A DNA stretch of 64,000 bases from Acidovorax sp. Leaf78 (GTDB lineage Bacteria; Pseudomonadota; Gammaproteobacteria; Burkholderiales; Burkholderiaceae_C). The DNA lies in NCBI RefSeq assembly GCF_001422735.1, contig NZ_LMLZ01000020.1:839272-903271 (forward strand). The letters are read 5' to 3'. This document shows, piece by piece, positions 1 to 8,006 of this stretch (position 1 is its first letter; each line of letters starts with the position of its first letter). The notes below the pieces were generated by a model, which worked only from the letters and a program-made list of their open reading frames with translations, ran no database searches and was not told where the DNA came from. Position numbers and translations under genes: made by a program.

Positions 1-307
1 CCAGGTGCGCAAAGTAATGCAGCCGCCAGCGGGGCCCCAGCACCAGCACGACCTTGCCGCCTTTGGAGATCTCGCCCGTATACAGCACGATGCCATCCGT
101 GGTGCTCAGCACGGGCGTGCCCACCTTGCCGAAGATGTCGATCCCCTTGTGCACACCCGAGGTGCCCCAGGGCTCGAACCAGAATGATTGGGGGTTCCAG
201 TCCCGGGCCGATGCTCCGGCCACGGGGATGCGGATGCGCTCAGGGAGCAGCAGGCCGACCACCAGCACAGCCAGCAGACCCAGGCACAGGTTTCTTGCAA
301 TTTTCAT
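1..307 (-). CDS. M23-family peptidase (LytM/lysostaphin-like), 3' end outside window
   Basis: This is the first 102 codons of a minus-strand gene that runs off the left edge. The ATG is at 305-307. Residues 1-21 are a hydrophobic signal or anchor with the basic start MKIARN, so the enzyme acts in the cell envelope. The M23 zinc motif HKGID is visible (H53, D57), followed by the usual beta-strand core (GTPVLSTTDGIV) and LHYFAHL (H97, H101), which corresponds to the family YxHL segment. The final HxH zinc/catalytic motif would lie beyond the window. Family members cleave peptidoglycan cross-links or activate amidases; which applies here cannot be told. Family assignment is firm, substrate unknown. 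Confidence 0.85.
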   Translation of the reverse strand, partial: MKIARNLCLGLLAVLVVGLLLPERIRIPVAGASARDWNPQSFWFEPWGTSGVHKGIDIFGKVGTPVLSTTDGIVLYTGEISKGGKVVLVLGPRWRLHYFAHL

Positions 308-440
308 GAACGGGCAACGCGAATGCGCCGGGGCGCGAGAGCGCGATTATTCCGCGTGGCAGGGGGAGGGCAGGAGTTGGGTCGCTGTAGCGCAGGGCAG
401 GGCTGTGCGTGCGGCCCATGCCCTGGCCCCCCTGTGGGGC

Positions 441-2813
441 TCAGCGTGCGGTCGCTGCCTTGCTGGCCGCTTGCCGCGCAGGTTGCGACGCAGTCCCCGC
501 TGCACCCTGGGCGCCCGGCTTCACGGGCTGCTTGCCCAGATCCAGCAGCGGCTTGCAGTGCGTGTCATCGTCGGCCGCCGGCACAGTCACCGGGATCAGC
601 GCCAGCGCCACAGGGGCCACGGCCGCGGCCACCACCGCAGCGCCCGCGCGCAGCAGCAGCGGGCCGGCTTCCACGCCGACGTCGGGGTTTCCGAAGGTGC
701 CCTTCACGTACAGCGGCGAGCGCAGCGAGAAGAACTTCCACTCCAGCGACTCGGGCTTGATGCGCAGGTTCAGCTCCTCGGTGCCCAGGTTGATGGTGCC
801 GGTGGCCTCGATGATGGCGTCGTCGGTGCTCATCTTCACCACGCGCGTGGTGGCCAGGCCCTCCACCACCGTGAAGTCGGCCACCGCGCAGCGCAGGTGC
901 ACCTCCTTGGTGTCGCCAAAAAGTTTGCCCACCACAATGCTGCCCACGTTCAGCGCGGCCAGGTCCAGCATCTGCTTGCTCAACGTGCCCTCGCGCACAT
1001 ACAGCCGCATCTCGCCAGTGCCCTTGCCCAGCAGGCCGGCCACACTGTTGCCGGTGCTTTCCAGGGCGATGGCGCCATCCATGCGGCCAAAGCTCTTTTT
1101 CATGAGCTGCACCTTGGGGAACAGGGCCGACAGCTGCAGGCCCTGCACGGTGCCCCGTATCTGGGCCTTGAGCGGCGCAGCGCGCCCGTCGATGCTCACC
1201 TGCGACTCGATCTTGCCCTCGGCCACGCCGAAGGTCAGCGGCGCGAGCTTGAGCTGTGCGTTCTCCATCACGGCATGCACGCTCAGGTCTTGCAGCGGCA
1301 GGCTCTCGGGGCGGATGATGTGCCGGCCCTTGAACACGATGTCCATGTCCATGGCGTTCCAGCGCTCGGCCGCAAATTTCGAGTCTGGCAGTACCTTGCC
1401 CTTGCCCACCCGTTCGCGGCCGCGGTTGGTGTTGTCGGGCTTGCTGGTGCCGATGGTGGGACCCAGGTCCGCCAGGCGCAGCTGGTTGGACGTCATCGTG
1501 CCGGTCAGGCGCGGGCGTGGCTTGCCCGATGTGTACTTGAGCGATCCGTGCAGATCGCTCTGGCCCACCTTGCCGTCGAAGTTGTCGTACTGCCACACGG
1601 CGCGTTCAGGCTCCAGGCTACCGGTCAGGCGGCCATCGGTCTCGAACGGCGGCGTATTGGGCAGCACCAGCCCTGTCACTTCGTACAGGTCGGCCATGCT
1701 GTCGGCCTTGAGCAGCACCTGAAAGTCCAGCCCCGACAGGGCGCCCGGATTGGCCAGAATCCCTTCGGCCGACAGCGCCACGCTGCCTGCGCTCGCGTCG
1801 ATCTGCAGCGGGTAGTTGACCACCTTGTTGCGCAGGCTGATCACCTGGCCCGCGCGTCCCTGGCCCTTGATCTGGGCCTTCATGTAGCGGCCTTCCAGTT
1901 CGAACCGCAGACCGTAGGGGACAGCCTCTGTGCTGCCGACGGCGGTGTTGCCCGCGGCGCTACTGCCTGGGGCCGATGCAGCGGCAACCGATGGCGCGGC
2001 GGCCTCCGACGACGCGCGGGCGGGTGCAGAAGCCTTGGCAGAAGCCGCTTTGGCGGACGAAGCCGGGCCGCCCTGGGCAGCGCGCCGCTTAGGAAGCTCT
2101 GGCGCGGTGGTATCCAGCCGGGCACGCACGTCCAGGTCTTTCATCCCGTCCGCATAGGCCAGAACCCCCTGGTGCACGATGAGGCGGTCCACATCGAAGG
2201 ACCATCCGCTGCTCGGCCCATCCTTGCGCTTGAAGGTCCAGTTGTTGCTGCCGTCGGCCGTGCGGGCGAAGGCGATGTCCGGGCCCGCGAGGTCCACGGT
2301 GTCGATGGCCACATGCTGGCCCAGCAGCGGCCACAGGCTCAGCGTGGCGGTGGCACTGCCGATGCGGGCCATGTGGGTGCGGGCTTCGGCTTCCTGGGTC
2401 GATGGACCTGCCTTGCCGGCTGCTGCCTTGCCATCGGTGCGCCGAAATGGCGGAACGAATGCATCGGGGTTGTCCATCACGAGGTTGTCCGCCTTGACGG
2501 TGACACCGGGCAACCAGCGCTGCCATCCATCCTCCAGCGGCTGGGGCCAGCGCCAGGCGACCGACAAATCCCCTTCAATCGCAAAGTGCCGCCCCGTGGC
2601 CTCGCTCACCTTCGCGTTCACCCACGGCTTGGCGCGGTTCCAGTCCATGACGGCGACCAGGATGGCCAACACCACCAGCACGGCGAGCAGCAGACCCAGC
2701 AGCCACAGGCCCCAGATCGCCACGCGTTGCACAGGGCTGCGCGCCGTGCGCCGGGCAGCTGTGTCCGAAGCTGACGGGCGGGCGGGAGAAGGATGGATGG
2801 AGTCGGAAGGCAT
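441..2813 (-). CDS. AsmA family protein
   Basis: This is a 790-residue envelope protein. A basic, Ser/Pro-rich N-terminus of about 30 residues precedes one membrane segment (about 31-56), followed by the AsmA opening (DWNRAKPWVNAKVSEATGR). The remainder is the long beta-rich periplasmic region typical of AsmA/YhdP/TamB-like lipid-transfer bridges. An Ala/Ser-rich linker (about 240-295) interrupts the domain. A second hydrophobic stretch lies near the end (AAVVAAAVAPVALALIPVTV). AsmA-like proteins are linked to outer-membrane lipid transport and homeostasis; that role here is inferred from the family. The gene follows the M23 peptidase gene's 5' side on the same strand after about 130 bases. 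The long open frame antisense to it is a codon-bias shadow. Confidence 0.85.
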   Translation of the reverse strand: MPSDSIHPSPARPSASDTAARRTARSPVQRVAIWGLWLLGLLLAVLVVLAILVAVMDWNRAKPWVNAKVSEATGRHFAIEGDLSVAWRWPQPLEDGWQRWLPGVTVKADNLVMDNPDAFVPPFRRTDGKAAAGKAGPSTQEAEARTHMARIGSATATLSLWPLLGQHVAIDTVDLAGPDIAFARTADGSNNWTFKRKDGPSSGWSFDVDRLIVHQGVLAYADGMKDLDVRARLDTTAPELPKRRAAQGGPASSAKAASAKASAPARASSEAAAPSVAAASAPGSSAAGNTAVGSTEAVPYGLRFELEGRYMKAQIKGQGRAGQVISLRNKVVNYPLQIDASAGSVALSAEGILANPGALSGLDFQVLLKADSMADLYEVTGLVLPNTPPFETDGRLTGSLEPERAVWQYDNFDGKVGQSDLHGSLKYTSGKPRPRLTGTMTSNQLRLADLGPTIGTSKPDNTNRGRERVGKGKVLPDSKFAAERWNAMDMDIVFKGRHIIRPESLPLQDLSVHAVMENAQLKLAPLTFGVAEGKIESQVSIDGRAAPLKAQIRGTVQGLQLSALFPKVQLMKKSFGRMDGAIALESTGNSVAGLLGKGTGEMRLYVREGTLSKQMLDLAALNVGSIVVGKLFGDTKEVHLRCAVADFTVVEGLATTRVVKMSTDDAIIEATGTINLGTEELNLRIKPESLEWKFFSLRSPLYVKGTFGNPDVGVEAGPLLLRAGAAVVAAAVAPVALALIPVTVPAADDDTHCKPLLDLGKQPVKPGAQGAAGTASQPARQAASKAATAR

Positions 2814-3030
2814 GCAGCGAAGGGTGATGGAGAAATGGTTGCGTGGGGGTCATGCGCCTGGGCGAACGGCGATGCGGCTGCGCAGGCCGGCCACTGGGGC
2901 CCGGTGCCCAGGGGCTGCACCATGTACGCGATGCTAGACCGCATCGCCGCAGACTGCGGCCCTGCGCTGCCAACTGCCGCCGTTGTCCTACAGTCCAGGC
3001 TTTGCTGCCGCCGCACCTAGAATGCGCGCC

Positions 3031-3939
3031 ATGCACAACCCCCGCCACGCCTATGTCCCGCCCCCGCGCGACGGTGTAGGGGCCAGTTGCGTGGTGCTGC
3101 CCAGCCATGGTGTGGGCAGCATGCTCGACTTTCTTGCGCAGCGGCTGCAGGTCGTCTCGCGCACGGAATGGCTGCGGCGCCTGCAGGCGGGCGATGTGGT
3201 GGATGAGCGCGGGCAGACCGTGCAGCCCGACCGGCCCTTCGAGAGCGGCCTGCGGGTGTACTACTACCGCAGTCTGGACGACGAGCCCGCGCTGCCGTTC
3301 ACAGAAACCGTGCTGTACCAGGACGAGCACCTGGTGGTGGCCGACAAGCCGCATTTCATGCCGGTCACTCCTTCGGGCCGCTACCTGCACGAGACGCTGC
3401 TGGTGCGCCTGAAGCACCGGCTGGGCTTGCCAGAGCTGTCGCCGCTGCACCGCATCGACCGCGACACTGCGGGCCTGGTGCTGCTGTCGGTGCAGCAGCA
3501 CACCCGGGGCGCCTACCAGGCCTTGTTCAGAGACCGGCAGATCACCAAGCACTACGATGCCATTGCCCCCTGGCGCGCCGACATCGGCTTTCCCCGCGAG
3601 CACGCCAGCCGGCTGGAAGAAAGCGCGCAGTTCTTTCGCATGCAGGAGGTGCCGGGCGAGCCCAACAGCCTGACCCGTATCGAAGTGCTGGAAGTGGCCG
3701 AGCCCTGGGCGCGCTACCGGCTGTCGCCAGTGACCGGCAAGCGCCACCAGCTGCGCGTGCACATGGCGGCCCTGGGTTTGCCTCTGCGCAACGACCCGTT
3801 CTACCCCGTCGTGAATGACCCGCCCGAGGGTGACTACTCCCATCCCTTGCAGCTGCTGGCGCGGTCGCTGGAGTTCTGCGACCCAGTCACGGGCGGGATG
3901 CGCAGGTTTGAGACGGCTCAGTCACTGCCGCTGGGCTGA
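3031..3939 (+). CDS. RluA-family RNA pseudouridine synthase
   Basis: This protein of about 302 residues isomerises uridine to pseudouridine in an RNA. The catalytic motif HRIDRDTAG (the family HRLDxxTSG with its nucleophilic Asp) is present. A preceding VLYQDEHLVVADKPHFMPVTP matches the RluA KPxG-type substrate-site strand, and a late GKRHQLRVHMAALG matches the conserved RxHQIRxH segment. About 85 N-terminal residues contain an S4-like stretch (MLDFLAQRLQVVSRTEWLRRL). The target (rRNA or tRNA position) cannot be assigned. Start choice: ATG codons at 3022 and 3031 are both plausible with no clear ribosome site; an in-frame TTG at 2983 is less likely. Transcribed divergently from the AsmA gene. 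Confidence 0.85.
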   Translation: MHNPRHAYVPPPRDGVGASCVVLPSHGVGSMLDFLAQRLQVVSRTEWLRRLQAGDVVDERGQTVQPDRPFESGLRVYYYRSLDDEPALPFTETVLYQDEHLVVADKPHFMPVTPSGRYLHETLLVRLKHRLGLPELSPLHRIDRDTAGLVLLSVQQHTRGAYQALFRDRQITKHYDAIAPWRADIGFPREHASRLEESAQFFRMQEVPGEPNSLTRIEVLEVAEPWARYRLSPVTGKRHQLRVHMAALGLPLRNDPFYPVVNDPPEGDYSHPLQLLARSLEFCDPVTGGMRRFETAQSLPLG

Positions 3940-4124
3940 GCCGCGATCGGGGGAGGCGCATGCCCGGGCCAAGCGGAGGGCTGCCCGATGGCGCCCAGCA
4001 ATACAAGGGTTTTCCCTATGTGCTAAAGGCCATTACGCGGTGTGTGGTTTTGTGTTTTGCAGTAGATGCGGTACTTTTAGCGGCCCCGATGCACATCGCT
4101 GCATAAATTACAGAAAAGCACAAG

Positions 4125-6143
4125 ATGACTTCATCAAACATCCGCCATTCCGTGGCTTTCAAGCTGTCCCTGACAGCATTGCTCAGCCTGCTTGTGGTGT
4201 TGCTGGTGACCATGGGCCTGGTCAGCGTGCTCTTGTGGAAGGATTTCGGGCGGCTCTCACGCGACGACGGCGTGCAGTACGCGGCCCAGGTGCGCACCCT
4301 CGTGCAGTCGTTCGATGAAACGGCGCAAGAGCAGGCCAAGCGCGACTTCGGACTGTTCAAGTCCAGCCTCTCAGGCAAATTCGAAGTCAGCGAAACACCG
4401 GGGGCCGACGGCAAACCCGAAGCAGTGCTGTCGTTTGAAGGCGCAGCCCTGAACGGCGACTTCCAGGCCGTGGACAAGTTCACCAAGGACAGCATGGGCG
4501 GCGTGGCCACCATCTTCGCGCGCTCTGGCGAGGACTTCATCCGCGTCACGACCTCGCTCAAGAAGCAGGATGGAGACCGTGCCTACAAGACGCTGCTGGA
4601 CCGCAAGCACCCTGCCTACGCGCTGATGAACGAAGGCAAGACCTACATCGGCCGTGCCAACCTGTTCGGCCGCGACTACATGACGGTGTACGAGCCCATC
4701 CGCGAAGGCAACCGCACCATCGGCATCTTGTTCATCGGCTCGGACATGGGCCCCATCCTGACGAAACTCAATGCCGTGATGGCCGGGCAAAAGCTTTACA
4801 CCACCGGCGCGGTCTACTCGGTCAGCCTGGCGGCGGGCCCATCACGGGGCAATGTGTTCGGTCTGGCAGGTGCGCCGGTCAAGCTCGACGAGAAAGACAG
4901 CGACGCCAAGGCCTGGATGGCATCGCTGGAAGGCATCGAGCAAACAGGCTCGTTCGAGTCGACTTGGTCGCCCCGCCGCACCGGCGCGGGGGACACCGCT
5001 CAGCGCTTCGTGGCGGTGGAGCGCTACAAGCCCTGGAACCTGGCCATCGTGGCCGAGGCGCCATTGACCGAAATGATGCAAGAGGCGCGCACCGTGCTTA
5101 CCTGGCTGTGGCTGGGCGTGCTGGTGGCGCTGGTGCTGCTGGCCGCAGTGCTGGTGTTCGTCACGCGGCGCCTGGTGGGGGCCCCGGTGCAGCAGCTGAG
5201 CACCGCCTTGGGCTACCTCGCCCAGGGCGACTTGTCACACGCGGTGTCGGTGCGGTCCCGCGACGAGATCGGCACGCTGGCCGAGGCCATGGAGGGCTTT
5301 CGCCGGCGCCTGGTCGAGAGCCTGAGCACCGTGCGCACCAGTGCCGACAGCGTCTCTGCCGCCAGCACCGAAATCGCCCAGGGCAACCAGGACTTGTCGG
5401 GCCGCACCGAAAGCCAGGCCAGCTCGCTGGAGCAGACTGCCGCCAGCATGGAGCAATTGGGCGCCACCATCCGGCACAACGCAGACAACGCGAGCCAGGC
5501 CAACCAGCTCGCGGTGGGTGCCAGCCAGGTGGCCACGCGCGGCGGCGAGGTCGTCTCGCAGGTGGTGTCCACCATGCAGGACATCCATGCCAGCAGCAAC
5601 CGCATCAGCGACATCATCGGCGTGATCGATGGCATCGCCTTCCAGACCAACATCCTGGCGCTGAACGCCGCCGTGGAAGCCGCCCGTGCCGGCGACCAGG
5701 GCCGGGGTTTTGCGGTGGTGGCTGCCGAAGTGCGCAACCTGGCCCAGCGCACCGCGGCGGAGGCCAAGTCGATCAAGGAACTGATCGGCGCCAGCAGCGC
5801 CATGGTGCAGCAGGGCTCTGCCCTGGCCGACCAGGCGGGCACCACCATGCAGGAGGTGGTCGGCGCCATCCGCCGCGTGGCCGACATGGTGGCCGAGATC
5901 AGCTCTGCCAGCCGCGAGCAGACCGCGGGCGTGGGGCAGGTGGGCGAGGCGGTGACCCAGCTGGACCAGACCACGCAGCAGAACGCCGCCCTGGTCGAAG
6001 AAATGGCCGCTGCCGCCAGCAGCCTGCGCACGCAGGCGCAGCACATGGTGTCGGCGGTGGCGCAGTTCAATCTGGGCGGGGCAGGGCATGCGGGCGGCTC
6101 GCCATCGCTGTCGCTGCCGTCGTCCGCGCCGGCGCAGCGCTGA
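4125..6143 (+). CDS. Methyl-accepting chemotaxis protein with periplasmic Cache sensor
   Basis: This is a 672-residue chemoreceptor. TM1 is at about 12-37 and a periplasmic region of about 285 residues follows, of the Cache_3-Cache_2 type ([36 protein letters not shown]). TM2 is at about 324-346, HAMP at about 347-398 ([11 protein letters not shown]), and a cytoplasmic signalling domain runs to about 655. The hairpin tip that contacts CheA/CheW is clear ([20 protein letters not shown], about 500-520). There is no C-terminal NWETF-like CheR tether; the protein ends in a Ser/Ala/Pro-rich tail. The ligand is unknown, although Cache domains of this type often bind organic acids. The gene is isolated; I see no convincing sigma-28 promoter in the 185 bases upstream. 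Confidence 0.93.
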   Translation: MTSSNIRHSVAFKLSLTALLSLLVVLLVTMGLVSVLLWKDFGRLSRDDGVQYAAQVRTLVQSFDETAQEQAKRDFGLFKSSLSGKFEVSETPGADGKPEAVLSFEGAALNGDFQAVDKFTKDSMGGVATIFARSGEDFIRVTTSLKKQDGDRAYKTLLDRKHPAYALMNEGKTYIGRANLFGRDYMTVYEPIREGNRTIGILFIGSDMGPILTKLNAVMAGQKLYTTGAVYSVSLAAGPSRGNVFGLAGAPVKLDEKDSDAKAWMASLEGIEQTGSFESTWSPRRTGAGDTAQRFVAVERYKPWNLAIVAEAPLTEMMQEARTVLTWLWLGVLVALVLLAAVLVFVTRRLVGAPVQQLSTALGYLAQGDLSHAVSVRSRDEIGTLAEAMEGFRRRLVESLSTVRTSADSVSAASTEIAQGNQDLSGRTESQASSLEQTAASMEQLGATIRHNADNASQANQLAVGASQVATRGGEVVSQVVSTMQDIHASSNRISDIIGVIDGIAFQTNILALNAAVEAARAGDQGRGFAVVAAEVRNLAQRTAAEAKSIKELIGASSAMVQQGSALADQAGTTMQEVVGAIRRVADMVAEISSASREQTAGVGQVGEAVTQLDQTTQQNAALVEEMAAAASSLRTQAQHMVSAVAQFNLGGAGHAGGSPSLSLPSSAPAQR

Positions 6144-6167
6144 GCGGCGCCCGGCCCCACCCCGGGG

Positions 6168-7046
6168 TCAACCCCGCACGGCGGTGGCCTTTGAGGCTGC
6201 CGCGTATTGCCCGGGCGTTTGCCCCAGCACCTTGCGAAACGCCGTCCCCATGTGCGACTGGTGGGTGAAGCCGCAGTCCAGTGCGATGGACGCCAGCGGC
6301 TCGGTGCCGCGCCGTAGCAAGGCGCGGGCGGCCTGCACGCGCGTCTCGACGATGAAGGCATGGGGTGTCATGCCCACAAGCTGCGTGAATTCACGCAGGA
6401 AACGCAGGGGCGCCTTGCCCTCGGCCTGCGCCAGTTGCGCAATCGTCAAGGGCTGGGCGTGGTCGCTGGCAATGCGGTCCAGAACGCGTCCGTAGACGGT
6501 GCGCAATGGCCGGTCGGCGCCGCTCTTCCTGCCAGAGCGCTTGGCCCAGCCGTCGATTCCATCCAGTCCATCCAACCCCGCTAGGCCCGTTGAGCCCACT
6601 CGCCCTGCCAGTCCAACAAAATCCAAAGTCGCCTGCTCGACGGCCAGCGCATCAGGCGCAGGTTCCAGCAACAGCCGCCGCAGATGCTGAGCCGCCAGCA
6701 GCGCCTGGGCATGCCCCGTCCCCTCAATACGGCGGTATGCACCGCGGTGCCCGCCAGGCTCCTCTACAACACCGCCGGACCAGCGCACCACCAGGTACTC
6801 GCCACCCGTCGCGGATTCAGAGAAAACATCTACGCCGGGCGGTGTGTATGCCAGCGTGCCGGGCCAGGTGTCGAAGTCCTTCCGGCGGTCGGAGCCGATG
6901 GCGTGCACGCCCCGCTGGCGCTCCAGCGCCATGCCCACGGAATGCGTTCGCACCGGGTCGCTGGCGCTGTAGGGACTGCGGCTCAGCAGCGCCACCTGCA
7001 AGTCTTGCAGGGCGTTGGCATCCAGAATGAGGGGGTGGTCTGGCAT
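6168..7046 (-). CDS. AraC-family transcriptional regulator
   Basis: This 292-residue protein has an N-terminal cupin-like sensor and a C-terminal double helix-turn-helix (about 195-285; PLTIAQLAQAEGKAPLRFLR, then LASIALDCGFTHQSHMGTAF, then the family ending FRKVLGQTPGQY). A short Gly-X-X linker (GLAGLDGLDGIDG) separates the halves. The ATG at 7044-7046 is preferred because it sits just before the conserved sensor (MPDHPLILDANALQDLQVAL). An in-frame ATG at 7103 would add 19 residues, run through an 8-bp tandem repeat and overlap the upstream region of the divergent racemase gene. Target genes are unknown, but the divergent racemase is the first candidate. Confidence 0.85.
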   Translation of the reverse strand: MPDHPLILDANALQDLQVALLSRSPYSASDPVRTHSVGMALERQRGVHAIGSDRRKDFDTWPGTLAYTPPGVDVFSESATGGEYLVVRWSGGVVEEPGGHRGAYRRIEGTGHAQALLAAQHLRRLLLEPAPDALAVEQATLDFVGLAGRVGSTGLAGLDGLDGIDGWAKRSGRKSGADRPLRTVYGRVLDRIASDHAQPLTIAQLAQAEGKAPLRFLREFTQLVGMTPHAFIVETRVQAARALLRRGTEPLASIALDCGFTHQSHMGTAFRKVLGQTPGQYAAASKATAVRG

Positions 7047-7055
7047 CACGGGGCC

Positions 7056-7081
7056 GGGGCAACGGGGCAACGGGGCAACGG
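7056..7081. repeat. Three 8-bp tandem repeats in divergent intergenic region
   Basis: GGGGCAAC is repeated three times head to tail (7056-7079) and followed by GG. It lies between the AraC and racemase genes, 9 bases upstream of the preferred AraC start. Such short arrays can change copy number by slippage and would alter promoter spacing here. Confidence 0.8.
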
Positions 7082-7140
7082 AGTAGCGGGGCTGAAATTT
7101 CATGATATCCGCCCGCCACATGCCCATCGATACTGCCCGC

Positions 7141-7872
7141 ATGAACACCCCCGCACACCAGGGCACCGAGAGCGCCCGCACCATCGGCCTTATCGGCGGC
7201 ATGAGCTGGGAATCCAGCGCCGAATACTACAAACTCATCAACCAGGATGTGCGCAGCCGCCTGGGGCCGCTGCGCTCGGCCCGCCTGCTGATGTTCAGCG
7301 TCGACTTCGGGCCCATCGAGCAGGCGCAACACGCAGGTCGGTGGGACGACCTGGCCGGCATGCTGGAGGGCGCCGCCAGGCGTTTGCACCGCGGCGGCGC
7401 GGACTGCGTGGTGCTGTGTACCAACACCATGCACAAGGTGGCAGACCGTATCGCGGCGGCGGTGCCCATTCCCTTCCTGCACATCGCCGACCCGGTGGGG
7501 CGCGAGGCCGCACGCACCGGGGCGCAAGTGCTGGGCCTGCTGGGCACGCGCTTCACCATGGAGCAGCCCTTCATGCGCGAGCGCCTCGCGCACGACCACG
7601 GCCTGCAGGTGCTGGTGCCGGATGAGCCGGACCGCGCCGAGGTGCACCGCATCATTTATGAAGAGCTCTGCACGGGCGTGGTCCGCGATGCGTCCCGCAA
7701 GACCTACCAGCGCATCATCGAGTCGCTGGCGCAGCGCGGCGCGCAGGCCGTGGTGCTGGGCTGTACCGAGATCACGCTCTTGATCCAGCCGCAGGACAGC
7801 GTGCTGCCCGTGCTGGACACCACGCGGCTGCACTCGCAGGCGGCGGTGGACTTTGCGCTCGGTGGCCGCTGA
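7141..7872 (+). CDS. Aspartate/glutamate racemase family protein
   Basis: This is a 243-residue PLP-independent racemase of the aspartate racemase (RacX/YgeA) group. It opens with the typical TIGLIGGMSWESSAEYYKLI. Both catalytic cysteines are in their motifs: VLCTNTMHK (first half) and VLGCTEITLL (second half), so a two-base epimerisation mechanism is possible. Substrate is probably an acidic or broad-range amino acid; this cannot be fixed from sequence. The start at 7141 (MNTPAHQGTE) is preferred to the in-frame ATG at 7102, which gives an unusual leader. Divergent from the AraC gene, which may control it. Confidence 0.88.
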   Translation: MNTPAHQGTESARTIGLIGGMSWESSAEYYKLINQDVRSRLGPLRSARLLMFSVDFGPIEQAQHAGRWDDLAGMLEGAARRLHRGGADCVVLCTNTMHKVADRIAAAVPIPFLHIADPVGREAARTGAQVLGLLGTRFTMEQPFMRERLAHDHGLQVLVPDEPDRAEVHRIIYEELCTGVVRDASRKTYQRIIESLAQRGAQAVVLGCTEITLLIQPQDSVLPVLDTTRLHSQAAVDFALGGR

Positions 7873-8006
7873 TCCATCACCGCCATCCGCACAGGGGCCG
7901 GGTGTCCACCACATGAAGATGCGGCGAACGCCTGCACGAAGAGGCTGTGTCGTAGGCAATGATCCGGGGTTCATTCACCTTCCACAGCCTCGTGCTGCAG
8001 CGCCCC

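Noticed and set aside
54-2774. Long plus-strand open frame (over 900 codons) antisense to the AsmA gene
   Set aside because: High-GC codon bias on the minus strand leaves the opposite frame open; the translation is Arg/His/Gln/Ala-rich with no domains.
3940-4124. Sigma-28 promoter for the chemotaxis receptor
   Set aside because: CTAAAG is present near 4021, but no GCCGATAA-like element at the right distance.
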